Positions 24,858 to 38,300 of a stretch of DNA of 64,000 bases are shown here, piece by piece. This stretch comes from Cercis canadensis (taxonomy: Eukaryota; Streptophyta; Magnoliopsida; Fabales; Fabaceae), in contig QAOA01006081.1 in assembly GCA_003255065.1 (NCBI GenBank), positions 53,847-117,846 of the forward strand, in the 5' to 3' direction. The position numbers and the translations under genes are program-made. The notes below the pieces were generated by a model that searched no databases, was not told the origin of the DNA, and saw only the letters and a program-made list of their open reading frames with translations. Position 1 is the first letter of the stretch. Each line of letters opens with the position of its first letter.

Positions 24858-25363
24858 TGATGAGCTGCCGAGGCTCCTCAAATTAATTAAGTTTTAGGTT
24901 GGTTACCTAGCTATTTGCAGCATAGGACAGCCCTAAGTCGAACCTAAGGATTGTTCTATTTGGTGAATCATATTAAGAAGCATGTAAACAGGGGGGTTGT
25001 GTTTGTTTTAAGTGCTTGACAGAAATTAATTGAAAGTGGTAACCTAAAGGAAAACAACCAATCCAAGCCTTAACTGATTCTGATTTTGATTCATCCTTGA
25101 TTTCTAATGATCCATTCAATTATTAATCATGTTCTTGGCCTTTAAAACATATCAAGACGCCTCTCAATGTTCTATGGATGTCCACTGGTTAAGCAACCAG
25201 AATTCGGATTCAACTAAGACTAAATGAATTAAACAAACATTCAAGTCTAGTTTTACCTAAGTCCATGATCCAGCCAAGGTGATTCATCCATCCAAAAGCT
25301 TAGAAACATTAATCAACCATACAATCCTCTTTTATCACATGCAATTAAGCAATCACACATGAA
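24858..25363 (-). mobile_element. LTR fragment in the MULE left arm, cut by an N
   Basis: The sequence tgatgagctgccgaggctcc onward is the reverse complement of the solo LTR found at 30705-31813 plus 44148-44473, without the gypsy insertion. It gives the uninterrupted reference that proves the nesting there. It starts with the LTR terminus at 24858. The other end is lost at the N at 25364, so its target duplication cannot be checked. It lies between the TIR and the transposase frame. Confidence 0.75.
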
Positions 25364-25414
25364 NATATTATTATACTTAAATATGATATATTTGATTTTA
25401 AATTTAGGAGAAAA

Positions 25415-28400
25415 ATGATGATATTCGTTTATTTCAATGGTCGAGTATATAATGGAGAACAAGGAGTCACGTATAAAAGTGCGAATCCTGTATGCATGAT
25501 GTTGAAACATAAACTTAGATTACAAAGTCTTAAAGAGGTGATACAACGAAAATTACGTCTTGATCCCAATAAAGTGATCAAGAACATTAAATATAGATTT
25601 TTTATATCAGCTAACCCCTTATATTATGGTGTCCTTAATCTTGTGGCTGATGAAGATGTAATGTGCATGTATGAAAGTCACTTACAGCATGCCAATTTTT
25701 GAGCAATAGAGGTTTTTATGGAAACTAAAACCACAGAGCATGATGATAATGATTTTCAGATCGTTGATGATTGTGGGCCAAGTTCCATACCTTGTTCAGT
25801 TCAGATGCATAGTCAAACAGAATTAGAGAATGACTGCTGTTATTGGCCACATGTTGACTCATCTGGGTTTCAGTATGGTATGCCTAGTTCGAGCTAAACT
25901 TTTCAGCCACCAGAGAGCCATGTCTATGATTGTTATGACCAGTGGTTTAATTCAGATATTGGACATGGGAGAGACATCGAAGAACAGGAAACAGGACATG
26001 AAGAGGAACCATTGCTTAATGGTGCTAATTCTCCAATTGATCCTCTAATTACGTTGAGTGATGATGAATATTACATTCAGAGGAAGATGATGCATCTAGT
26101 GATGAAGAATATCAACATAGTTTGGATCTGAATGTACAACCATTAGGCGTTGAATCCGGTTGTCCCAGGCCGGAAATTGTGCAGTCGTTGCAGTATTGTG
26201 AACTTGTCCCAGTTTATTCAGCAGTTACCTAAGATGCAATGTAAATTACTGATAACACCGGGATTTCAGATGAACATGGAGTGTGAGAGAGAGGTAGAGA
26301 GTTGTCAATTGGGCAACAATTTTCTACAAAAAATGACGTTCAGCTTGCTGTGAAGAAATACTCACTGCAAATACATCAGGCCTTCATTGTGATCGAGTCA
26401 AATTCGACTATGTGAAATGTTATTTGTCCAAATAAGGCTACTAGTTGTAATTGGAGACTCCGAGCCTGTCGAAGGAGTCAAAGCGGAGTATAGGAGATTA
26501 GAAAGTATAACGGTCCGCATACTTGCACAAATTCCTTGATAACGCAAGATCACAAGAAGTTAGATATTAATGTGATAGCGTCAAGCATTTATGGAATGAT
26601 TGAAGAGAGTCATGATGTATCAATTAAGTTGATACAGGAGTGAATATCGACAGACTTTTTCTATCGAGCATCGTACAAAAAAGTATGGTTAGCAAAGCAG
26701 AAATGCATTGAAAAGTTGTTCGGTAGTTGGAATGAAAGCTATAATCTATTGCCTAGATGGATGGCAGCAATGCAAGCGACAAATCCTGGAACTGTTGTAG
26801 AATGGTTATTGGATAATAATCACATAAGTAGTCAATCAAATGCCCAGGAAAAGATGTTTCGTCGTGTCTTTTAGACATTCAAAGCATGTGTTGATGCATT
26901 CACTTTTTGCAAGCCTGTGATTCAAGTGGATGNATGGAATGATTGAAGAGAGTCATGATGTATCAATTAAGTTGATACAGGAGTGAATATCGACAGACTT
27001 TTTCTATCGAGCATCGTACAAAAAAGCATGGTTAGCAAAGCAGAAATGCATTGAAAAGTTGTTCGGTAGTTGGAATGAAAGCTATAATCTATTGCCTAGA
27101 TGGATGGCAGCAATGCAAGTGACAAATCCTGGAACTGTTGTAGAATGGTTATTGGATAATAATCACATAAGTAGTCAATCAAATGTCCAGGAAAAGATGT
27201 TTCGTCGTGTCTTTTAGACATTCAAAGCATGTGTTGATGCATTCACTTTTTGCAAGCCTGTGATTCAAGTGGATGAGAATTTTTTGAGTGACAAATATTG
27301 GGAGACGTTGCTGATTGCTTCTACATAGGATGGCAATAGATCACCAATGCCTCTTGCATTTGTTATTGTCGAAGGTGAAATTAAAGATGCATGTGCGTGA
27401 TTTTTGACCTTAGTTCGTCGTCAGTTGTTTGAGATCGTCGAAATTTGGCAATAATTTATTATCATCATGTAAGTATATTGTCTTCAATTGCAGATGCTAG
27501 CGTAGGTTGGAGTCTGCCACTTGCGTAAAATTTCTTTTGCTTGCGTCATATCGTTAGCAATTGGAATACACACTTCAAGAATAAAGCCTTGAAAACAAAA
27601 ATATACGCAGCAGGTATATTAAATTTTGTTGTCATCATAGTTGTATATTTGGCTTAAATGAATTATTTCTTTATATTCAAATGTTTATGACCTAATTTAA
27701 CAGGTAGTCAATTTGAATCACTTAAATTTAAAGAGTTTATGACGGATATACAAAGTCAATGCGAAGACGATCGCACATGAAAATATGTACAAGATCTTGA
27801 TGAAGCAAAATAAACTTTGCAAGAAGATACTGACGGGAGGCGTTATGACATGATGACCACCAATTTGGCTGAGAATATTAATGGCACATTGAAAGGTGTT
27901 CGCAACATGCCAATTACTGCCTTAGTTAGAGCAACATATTACAAGTTAAATGTTATTTTCAATAAAACAAAATGGATGAAATTGGTAATATGAGAGCTAG
28001 TGGACAACAGTAGACCGAGTATGTCATGGATAAGATGCGTGAAAATTCACGAAAGGCATCATCACACAAGTCTCGTTTGTTCAATAGGGACACCGGTTTA
28101 TTCGAGGTTGAGGAGAGGTATAATATGAGAACTAGGACGGCTGAACGCACGTTTGTTGTTAATCTAAATGAAAAAAGGTGTGATTGCGATAAATTTAAAG
28201 CCCTTCATTTCTCATGTTCACATGCAACCCCTGCTTGCGCGTCTGCTTCCCTCAATGAATGGTCTTATGTGGATCCGATATACTCCGTTCAAAATTTAAT
28301 GAATGCATATCGTTGACAATTTATGCTTATTGGTAGACAGAAATATTGGCCGGAGATCCAGGGGATACATATTAGCCCCAACCCAGCGATGCTGAGGTAA

Positions 28401-28512
28401 AAAGGTCGTTCTGTTACAAATCACATTCGAAATTAGATGGATTGGCGGGATCCAAGCAGAACCTGAACAATAATAAAATACAGTATTTGTCACACGGAAG
28501 GGCATAATAGGT
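25415..28512 (+). pseudogene. Decayed MULE transposase with SWIM zinc finger
   Basis: A Mutator-type DDE transposase cuts and pastes the element. Pieces in order: an N-terminal region (YKSANPVCMMLKHKLRLQSL); a DNA-binding part with KNDVQLAVKKYSLQIHQAF, NKATSCNWRLRACRRS and VASSIYGMI-like blocks (about 26300-26640); the MULE domain with FKACVDAFTFCKPVIQVD, DKYWETLLIAST and PMPLAFVIVEGE (about 26880-27400, disturbed by a duplication at an N); YDMMTTNLAENINGTLKGVR (about 27850-27900); and a SWIM finger, CDCDKFKALHFSCSH (about 28180-28230). A possible zinc-knuckle remnant, CHTEGHNR, lies near 28500. Many stops interrupt it (TAG, TGA, TAA where the family has Gln or Trp). At least two introns seem present around 27450-27720. 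It cannot make an active enzyme as it stands. Confidence 0.85.
26591..27275. repeat. 342-bp direct duplication around an N (likely assembly overlap)
   Basis: Bases 26591-26932 and 26934-27275 differ at only a few sites and meet at the N at 26933. They duplicate part of the transposase, ending exactly in the MULE domain. Two unmerged haplotype contigs would explain both the duplication and the few differences. Confidence 0.85.
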
Positions 28513-29473
28513 GAAACTGTCTACTTAGAAGAATGTCTGATCCATGAACGAATTACTTAGTTGTAGAACTTGAAATTTGTATGTTATATTTGTTATTGTT
28601 TTGATTACTAATGACAAATAGTCTGGATATCTGTCATATTGTTTAATTATATCTTGTTTAGGTTTCAAAAGTTTAAATAATGATATACCGTATGAACTCA
28701 AATATAATAATAATCTACATCTCTAATAATAATCATATCATGTGTACAACAATCTAATATTAATGCCTATGTCGGAATAAATGTCCACCTGTCCCACATT
28801 TGGGGGGTCTGCTGACACGTCGTGGCAGTTCTTCTTCCGCAGGTTGGGTGGCTGATAGTGGCAGTTCTTCCTCGGCAGCTCGGTGGCTAGTGGTGACAGT
28901 TCTTCTTCAGCAGGCTGGGCGGCTGATGGTGTCATGTAATCATACATGTCCCATGATGGAAATAGTCTAGTCCCAGTCATCGCTGGATCATAGGGATGAC
29001 GTGCTATCAGAGGAATCATCGTCAGATCAGTCCAATTTCCCGTATACTCTGTCTGTGAAGAGGGATCAACGTATGTATCAATCGTCGATAGGGGAACACG
29101 ATAATCAACGTCAAAAAAATTGTATATAGGAAATTGTACCGCATGTGGTGTCATATCAAAATACCCCTAGTTCTCTGTAAATTGTATTGGATCGGGCTGA
29201 TACGGCACATTGACCGATGAACCAGCCACATCAACGCGATGATTAGAGTGAGACGATCTCTGAGATCTATCACTGGAACGCTGTTGGGACCTGGTGGCGG
29301 GTGAGGCAGGATGGCGTCATGATGATGTAGCATGTGCCTCCGAACACATGGATGCACTCCCTGCTGAGTTCGTCGCCTCAGGAGCCATCTAGGGTTGAGG
29401 TTGCATCACCGGTGGGAACATCCCAAACTCTACAAACACCCCGGTTAGCCTCGAAACAAATGTCTCATATCGC

Positions 29474-29791
29474 TCAGGTGTCAAACCCTGCTGAGGAATC
29501 GTCTGTTGAGGAGTTCCCCAACCCTATTGAGGCACCCCTACTGAGGAACACCCTGCTAACTCCCTCAACCCTGCTGAGTGCTACCACCCTGCTGACTCCG
29601 CCAATCATGTTGAGGCACCCCCTGCTGAGGAACACCCTGCTGACTCCCCCAACCCTGTTGAGGCACCCCCTATTCAGGAACAATTTGCTGAGCTCCCCAA
29701 CCCTGCTGAATTGCACCACCCTGCTGACTTCCTCAACCCTCCTGAGTTTGAGGATGAGTAGAAACCTGCACCGTAATAAATTATGGATCAT
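29474..29791 (-). repeat. Gln-Gly-rich tandem coding repeat in the PMD gene tail
   Basis: Read on the minus strand, short units such as SQQGVPQQGVPQ, IQQGWGAQQ and PQQGWGSQQG recur about every 12-20 residues. Several CAG and TGG codons now read TAG or TGA. Frames on the opposite strand over this block (Leu/Thr/Pro repeats) are mirror images of the repeat, not a gene. Confidence 0.65.
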
Positions 29792-31813
29792 AATTTCTTC
29801 ACAAAAACATATAATAACTTAAAACAAATTCAAAAACAAATATAATAACTATAACGCTTTTATCTGTCCGCTGGCTATGACATTTTCAGGCCTCATCCAT
29901 CGACGTGTTATGCGTGAGTACCATGCAATGTAATCCGGGTCTACTCCAAACGGCTCGTCTAAATTAACTACATATTGACGTCAATCATCCTACAAAAGGT
30001 TGTGATCCATAATGTAGCCTGCTTACCCCTCTTATTGACATTATGTAGTTGTCTATCATAAAAAGTAATCTCTCGGGGAATGTGTTGTCTGCATTCAAAT
30101 TGACGTAGAACTCGATCTAGATTGTGGTACTCCACAATGTGATAACATATTAATGGCACCTTAGCAGCCCAAATTTCATGCCCCTTAACACAATAGTTCG
30201 GGAGTCGTGCCATCAATACCCTGGTATATGGCTGCCACACAATCTTTTTACATGCAACATTAATAACATGAAACATATTTTTTACAACAAATTCAACTAA
30301 TAAATGACATACATTAATTACTAGTAACAAGAATTCTTACATCATCACTTTCAAGTAGATCAAATGCCCGTCGATAACCATTTTGGTCCGCGCCGTAAAT
30401 AATATTGGTCCAATCTAGATGAGTTTTTCATCTAACATGTTTCGAATATTACACTATAATTAATTACGTTTATTACACTAAACAAAGAATGTACTATTAA
30501 TTACGTCTATTATACTATAAGAATAATGTCATTCTAATATGAATCATATAATCTAATTGACAACTCTTAATGTTAATGTACTATAATTTTAAATAAATTA
30601 TCAGAATATAAAGTAGTTTAATTATAAATAACTTTAAATTTAATTTACTTACCTACTCGCAAGTGGCCCAGTTAGATCACGCTCTTTTCGTCTTGGAGCT
30701 ATATTGATGAACACACTTTTTATACAATAGTTATCCCTCATATTTAGTCTTTTAAACCTCTTTTGGGCTGAATTGAGTAGACTTGGATCTCATTTGATGA
30801 CTTTGGATCCATTTGTGCCTAATTGCAATTTTTAGCAATACTGAGCATTTTATACTGTCTCTGTATTTCGTGTATATCTTGAGTTCTGAATGTCTAAAAA
30901 TTTCGAGTCTTATCTTGTAGGAAAGCTGAGAGAATTATCTACAACTTTTATTCAGGGCTCTAAAGTTAATTCGGACGTCCAGAAGGTCATATGCAGCCTG
31001 GAATCCAGAGAAGACATGCTGTTGCAGGATCCTGACCTACATACAGTGTTTGGGCCATAACTTGACCTATGAATGTCATATGGACTTAAAACTTGTCCCA
31101 TTAGAAATCTAACAGACAGAGCTTAAATTGTTATGAAGACTGGTTCACTAAATTTTATATTTTAGATGGTCTTATTTGCTGTCAAAGTTTGCTGATGGTT
31201 CTAGAAACCTGTTGACACTTAAATGGGCCTAACTTCCTCATGACAAGTCTAAATGAGCCCAAACCAAAGCCCAATTAAAGCTAAGGCCCATGGGAATATG
31301 TGTGCCCTAAGGGCAATTTGGGTGTGCATGTAATTTTGGAGGTCTATATGTTCAGAGAAAGGGCAGCCGAAATTCATATTAGACACTTAGGATATTTTAG
31401 ACAGCTTTTAAAGTTTCTTTAGTTTTTAAGTTTTCTTTTTAGATATTTTTTAAGAACTTGGCTTCTCTTGTTCATGGAGAGCTAATTCATTAAATCAATC
31501 CGAGTTTTGGATGTTCTGATTATTGATTCTGAGATTATGCTTTAATTGCTATTCATTCAATGATTAATCTACTTCTTGCTTCCTCTGAACTATTCTGTTT
31601 GAATTGTTAAATTCGAATTTGGATCTTCATATGTGATTGCTTAATTGCATGTGATTAAAGAGGAACTTAAAAGGTTAATTAATGTTTCTGAGTTTTTGGA
31701 TGGATTAATTACTTTGACTGGATTATGGACTTAGGTAAAACTAGACTTGAATATTTGCTTAATTCATTTAGTCTTAGTTAAATCCTAATTCTGGTTGCTT
31801 AACCAGTGGACAT

Positions 31814-32639
31814 TGATAAATAGTATTTTTATATATTAATTAATCTCAATTTTTAACTTCCTAATCTTATTTTGGGCTTATTTGATCGGGCTTGAGTCAT
31901 ATTTCATTAATTAGGTTCAAATTGGGCTTAAGTGTGTTTTTCAGCATTATTAGAGTTTTGACATTATTCGGTATTTCAGTTATATCTTTAGTTCTGTATG
32001 TTTAAAAGTTTTGATTCTTGCCTTGTAGGAAAGCTAAGAGGATTATCTACAACTTTTATTCAGACTTCCAAGGCCAATTTAGACGTTCAGTGGGTCAAAT
32101 TTAACTCGGAAGTCAGAATAGAGTTGTTGCCGCTGGATCCTGACCTGCATGCAGTGTTTGGATCATAACTTGTGATGTACATGTCGTATGGACTTGAAAC
32201 CAGTCCCATTGGAAAGCTAAGGCGCATGGATTCAATTGTTATAAAGGCCGATTCAACAAATTATAAAGTTAAGATGACCTTATTTCCTATAGAAAATGGC
32301 TAATTAGTCCAGAGACCTATATGGACCTAGATGGACTTAAATGAGGTTAACTTCCTCAATTCAGACCCAATTAGGCTTAATCAACTATATTAATCTTTGT
32401 TACGCCTTTAATCAACTAGATGAATGTCTAGCTATGTTACGCCTTTAATCAACTATATTAATCTTTGTTTAATTCTGTAATTTATTATTATAATCTTGTT
32501 TCAAAAATTCTCTGTTTTTAATTTAAAATTATTGATTACACATTTCATTCCTTGTGAGACAAACCCGGATTATGCATTCTATTGCATTCTAATTAAGGAA
32601 TTCAGTTTAATTTAATTGGTTAAGCGTCAACACCAATCA
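31814..32639 (+). repeat. 5' LTR of the Athila-like element (internally shortened copy)
   Basis: Starts TG at 31814 and ends ccaatca at 32639. Compared with the 3' LTR (1455 bp) it lacks about 600 bp near 32375-32440, where unrelated pieces of the same LTR are joined. The second partial LTR after the N (33292-34396) has the missing middle part, which suggests misassembly here. Confidence 0.7.
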
Positions 32640-35046
32640 AATTTTGGCGCCGTTGCCGAAGAATGTTAATGTTAGTTGATGATTTTAAGTTCATTGTGTG
32701 AATTCTAGTCATTTGCCCCCATTTGCCCATTGTTTTCCTTGCATTTTAGCTTGATTCACTAATTTTCGCGTATACTGTTTTGGCCAAAATGTTTTGCTTC
32801 GATTGACCTGAAACTTGGTCAGTTGAAAGAAAATGGGCCAACAATCAATAATCACAGCCTATGGCTTTGAGGTCTGCGTTTTTAAGCAAAATTTCACTGT
32901 TTTGATAACTTTTTCATTTTTTTAAAGATTTTTTATTTGATTTTTGAATTCCATTTAGTCTCAGATTTCACCCTGTGATGGTAGAAAAATTTTTAAAAAT
33001 ATTTAGATGGGTCAACTAGTGTTATTTTACTCTCTTTTTACCTTTGTTTAGTACATTTTGTGTGTTTTCATTTTAGTGCAATTCTGTCACCCTGTGTGTG
33101 TTAATTCTATTTTAGTGTATTTTAGTACAATTCAAGTTCCCTGTATGAATTTTGGTGATTTGGTTTCATTTTCCCCTTGTTTTTCCTTTATTTTGGCTTG
33201 AATTAGTTGATTCCTTGAATTGAATGCTTTGTTAAATTCGGATTAATTTCTGTTATTTACTTTATCACATTTACTTTTTGCCATTTACTTNCATAACTTG
33301 TGCTGTACATGTCGTATGGACTTGAAACCAGTCCCATTGGAAAGCTAAGGCGCATGGATTCAATTGTTATAAAGGCCGGTTCAACAAATTATGAAGTTAA
33401 GATTACCTTATTTCCTATAGAAAATGACTAATTAGTCCAGAGACCTATATGGACCTAGATGGACTTAAATGAGGTTAACTTCCTCAATTCAAGCCCAATT
33501 AGGCTCAAACCAGAGCCCATTTGAAGCTAAGGTCCAGAGGTTTAAACTAGGTTATGAGTAAATTAGGTGTGCATGAAAGTTAGAAAGTTATAAGCAGAGA
33601 AAGGAGGCAGAGGAGTTATCAATTCTAGACTAGGCAGCTTTTGTTTTCTCTCTTGAAAAGTTTGGAGCTCTTTAATTTATGATTGCAGTTCTCCATTGGA
33701 GCTTTAATTTCATGATCATGAAGGAGTAGAATCCTTGTAACCAAGTTAGACTCCTGATTAAATTCGATTTTAATTTTGAGATTATGTTCTTAATTGGATT
33801 AAACTTAATGCAATTTCTTCTTCTTTGAATTTCTGTCTTAATTTAATCTTTATATGAATTCATGGAGATCTTTGTGATTTATATGGATATTGAAATAAGA
33901 AATAGAATTTAGATTGATCAATCTTTAATCTGTGGTTAGAATTCAAAGAAGCTATGCTATGTTAATTGATGTTCGGTTTTTCGATTAATCACTAATTATT
34001 TAATCTTTGTGATTACAAGATTAGTGATTGTATGTGGTTAATCAAATTCTAAGTGATAACTTAGTAGAAATAATTAGTCACAATTAGAGATTTCGGTTGT
34101 GATTAAACTCAATTAGCATTGCTACATTAAGACTTAATCACTCATGTTAATCTATGATGAATCAAACCGATTTTTGATAAATGTCTAGCTATGTTACGCC
34201 TTTAATCAACTATATTAATCTTTGTTTAATTCTGTAATTTATTATTATAATCTTGTTTCAAAAATTCTCTGTTTTTAATTTAAAATTATTGATTACACAT
34301 TTCATTCCTTGTGAGACAAACCCGGATTATGCATTCTATTGCATTCTAATTAAGGGATTCAGTTTAATTTAATTGGTTAAGCGTCAACACCAATCAAATT
34401 TTGGCGCCGTTGCCGAAGAATGTTAATGTTAGTTGATGATTTTAAGTTCATTGTGTGAATTCTAGTCATTTGCCCCCATTTGCCCATTGTTTTCCTTGCA
34501 TTTTGGCTTGATTCACTAATTTTCGCGTATACTGTTTTGGCCAAAATGTTTTGCTTCGATTGACCTGAAACTTGGTCAGTTGAAAGAAAATGGGCCAACA
34601 ATCAATAATCACAGCCTATGGCTTTGAGGTCTGCGTTTTTAAGCAAAATTTCACTGTTTTGATAACTTTTTCATTTTTTTAAAGATTTTTTATTTGATTT
34701 TTGAATTCCATTTAGTCTCAGATTTCACCCTGTGATGGTAGAAAAATTTTTAAAAATATTTAGATGGGTCAACTAGTGTTATTTTACTCTCTTTTTACCT
34801 TTGTTTAGTACATTTTGTGTGTTTTCATTTTAGTGCAATTCTGTCACCCTGTGTGTGTTAATTCTATTTTAGTGTATTTTAGTACAATTCAAGTTCCCTG
34901 TATGAATTTTGGCGATTTGGTTTCATTTTTCACTTGTTTTTCCTTTATTTTGGCTTGAATTAGTTGATTCCTTGAATTGAATGCTTTGTTAAATTCAGAT
35001 TAATTTCTGTTATTTACTTTATCACATTTACTTTTTGTCATTTACC
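32164..35046. repeat. Duplicated LTR-leader segment around an N
   Basis: The segment before the N (32164-33290) and the one after it (33292 to about 35046) share the LTR 3' part and the first 650 bp of the leader almost exactly. The N is at 33291. Most likely two overlapping contigs were joined, with a collapse inside the first. Confidence 0.75.
32645..32658 (+). promoter_or_regulatory. Primer-binding site, tRNA-Asp type
   Basis: The sequence tggcgccgttgccg lies 5 bp past the LTR end and matches the complement of the plant tRNA-Asp 3' end (first 14 bases), as in other Athila-type elements. The same site recurs at 34402-34415 in the duplicated segment. Confidence 0.75.
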
Positions 35047-35275
35047 TTTTGCCATTTACTTCCTGTCATTTAATTTCTGTCGATTAATTTCTGTCAATTA
35101 CTTTCTGTCGTTTAATTTCTGTCATTTAATTTCTGTCGATTACTTTCTGTTATTTACTTTATGTCATTTACTTTCTGTTAATTACTTTATGTCTTTTACT
35201 TTCTGCTAATTACTTTCTGTCATTTACTTTTTGCTGATTACTTTTTATCGATTACCTTCTGTTTTAGCCATTTTC
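35030..35275 (+). repeat. Degenerate 14-15 bp minisatellite in the gypsy leader
   Basis: About sixteen units of the form actttctgtcattta, with changes such as attaatttctgtcg, are arrayed just upstream of gag. Unit length varies little. Tandem arrays in the untranslated leader are known in Tat/Athila-type elements. Confidence 0.75.
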
Positions 35276-35353
35276 TGTCCCTATTTCTGTGTTTTATGTT
35301 GTGTTACTGTTTTAGTGTGTTTTGTCATTCTGCCAACCTTGTGTGCATGATGT

Positions 35354-38300
35354 ATGACTCGGTCTTCTTGCAATGATTTATGTGATATTAATTGTGAGAT
35401 TGATAAAACATTTCATAGCCGGCATAGACAAGCTAGGAGAAGAGTAGTTGTTGATCCTATTCTTAATCATGTTGTTGTTAATCCTGTTGTTCATAATTCT
35501 ATTGACAACATGACTGACCATAACATAGATGATAATGTGGATTCTATTGTTAATGATGCTGCCAATAGGGCTGGACATAATAATATGCATGTTAGACCTA
35601 GGACTCTTAAGGAGTTTGCTGTCCCAGATATGACATACGAGCCTTTAGGCATCTAATACCCTGAGTTAGATGCTTCTTTTGAACTCAAGTCCAGATTGAT
35701 ACACTTATTGCCTAGATTTCATGGTCTTGCAGGTGAGGATCCTCATAAGCACTTGAAGGAATTCCATGTGGTTTGTTCAACAATGAAGTCGCAAGGAGTT
35801 TCTGAGGAGGATATTAAATTGAGGGCATTTCCTTTTTCTCTTGCGGATGCTGCAAAGGATTGGCTCTACTATCTCTCACAAGGCTCAGTGACAAATTGGA
35901 ATGAGATGAAAAGACTCTTTTTGGAGAAGTTTTACTCTGCCTCTAGGATTGCTGTAATTAGAAAGGACATTTGTGGTATAAGGCAGCTTCCAGGAGAGAC
36001 CATGCATGAATACTGGGAAAGGTTCAATAGGTTGTGCTCAAGTTGTCCCCACCATCAGATTAGTGACCAACTCTTAATTTAATATTTTTATGAGGGTCTA
36101 ATGCCTATGGAGAGGAGCAATATTGATTCTGCTTAGGAGGAGCATTGGTGGATAAGATACCTGCTGCAGCTAGGAATTTGATCTCTAATATGGTTGTCAA
36201 TTCCCAACAGTTTGACACTAGGATGCATTCTGCCAATAGATGGATCAATGAGATTAATGTGCACTCTGCTGACCAACAGAGGATGGAACATAGGCTTGAT
36301 GAGTTAACCTCATTGGTGAGACAATTAGCTATGGGAAAACATCAACAGCCAACCATGCCACCAGTGTCGCCAGTGCAACCAATTCGAGTTTGTGGCATAT
36401 GTTCTTGTTCTTCTCATTACACTGATGCTTGTCCTACCCTTAAAGAGGATATCTCTGCCTTCCCTAACCAAACAGCAGCTGTAGCCAATATTTTTCCCAA
36501 CAAGCCTCAGTATTTCCAATCTCAGTACTACCAGTCTCACCAACCAAGACATGACTATTTCTCTACCACATATAACCCTGGTTGGAGAGACCATTCAAAC
36601 CTGAGATATGGCAATAACATGCAACCACAACAGCAACCTAATCTTCAGCCTTACCAGTCATACTAAAATAGACCACCAGACTTTCAAAACAGACAACCTT
36701 TTCATCTTGCCAACCAGCAAGCTTCCACTTCTAACCAATCTACACCTAGCCTTGAAGAGCTTATGAAACAATTAGCAGCCAATAACCTCCAATTTCAGCA
36801 GAGCACTGGAGCTACCATTTAGAATTTGGAGACTCAAATTAACCAATTGGCTTCATCCATTAGTCAACTACAAGCTCAAGGTTCTGGTAACCTTCCTTCT
36901 CAAACAGTTCCTAATCCAATTGGGAAGAATGTAAATGCAATCACACTTAGGAGTGATAAGAAAATTCCTGACCCTACCCCTACACCTGCAGCCAACCATT
37001 CCAGCAGTGATCAGAGCAAGCAAAATGTGCAAGATAAGCCTGTTGTTGACCCTAACAGTTCTAACTCTAGCACTCCAGAGATGCCACAGCAGCATAAGAA
37101 CACTCATTTTGTTCCTCTGCCTTTCCCACAGAAAGCCCTTCAATCCAAAAAGTTGAATGAGGCAGAGAAAGAAAGGGAACTTTTGGAGACATTTAGGAGA
37201 GTTGAGATTAACATTCCACTGTTAGAGGCAATCAAGCAAATTTCAAAGTATGCAAAGTTCCTGAAGGAGTTGTGCACTCACAAGAGGAAGTTAAAGGGCA
37301 ATGAATGGGTCAGTATGAGCCAGAATGTTTCTGCCATCATTCAACCTATGCCTAAGAAGTGCCAAGATCCTGGAACTTTTACCATACCTTGTGTCATTGG
37401 AAACTGTAAGTTTGAGGATGCTATGTTGGACCTTGGAGCTTCTATCAATGTCATGCCTAAGTCAGTTTTTCATTCACTTGGATTGGGACCCTTGCAGCCA
37501 ACAGGAGTGGTGATCCAACTAGTAAACAGAAGCAATGCATACCCTGCAGACCTGATTAAGGATGTACTAGTTCGGGTTAATGAGTTATTTTTTCCTACTG
37601 ACTTCTACATCCTAGACATGGAGGGTGAATCAACAAACAACAAGAATCCAATCATCCTTGGGAGACCTTTCCTCAAGACTACTAGAACCAAGATAGATGT
37701 CCATTCTAGAACTCTTTCAATGGAGTTTGGTGATAGTATAATGCAGTTTAATATCCTTGATGTCATGAGATATCCCATGGAAGACCATTTTGTTTACTGC
37801 ATTGATATTATTGATGAGTTAGTTGATGACGTTGATGATAGTCTTCCCTCTGAACCCCATGAGTTGTTGTTCTTGGATGATTCAATTTGTTGTGACTGTG
37901 ATAATGATTCTGTTTGCTATGTTTGTTTAGGGATTACTGAATTTTTAGAGAGCAATGATTCTATCACAGAGACTATTGAAATAGTTGATGGAGTAGTTGA
38001 TGATTCTGCAGTGGCAGTTGATGCCAAATGTGAGGGGGAGATTTATGCACTAGAGGCTGCAGCCAAGACCTTACTTCCTTCCATAGAACAGTTACCCAAA
38101 CTGGAGCTTAAACCCCTCCCTGAGCATTTGACTTATGCATTTTTAGAGGAGAATGAGCAGCTGCCAGTTATTATTGCCAAGAACCTTCAACCTGAGCAAG
38201 AGGCAAGGTTGTTGCACATTCTAAGAGTAAACAAGAAGGCAATTTGGTGGACACTGGCAGATATACCTGGCATCAGTCCTTCTACCTGCATGCACAGAAT

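Noticed and set aside
29334..29822. Plus-strand Leu/Thr/Pro repeat protein
   Set aside because: It is the complement of the Gln-Gly repeats of the PMD gene and has no independent support.
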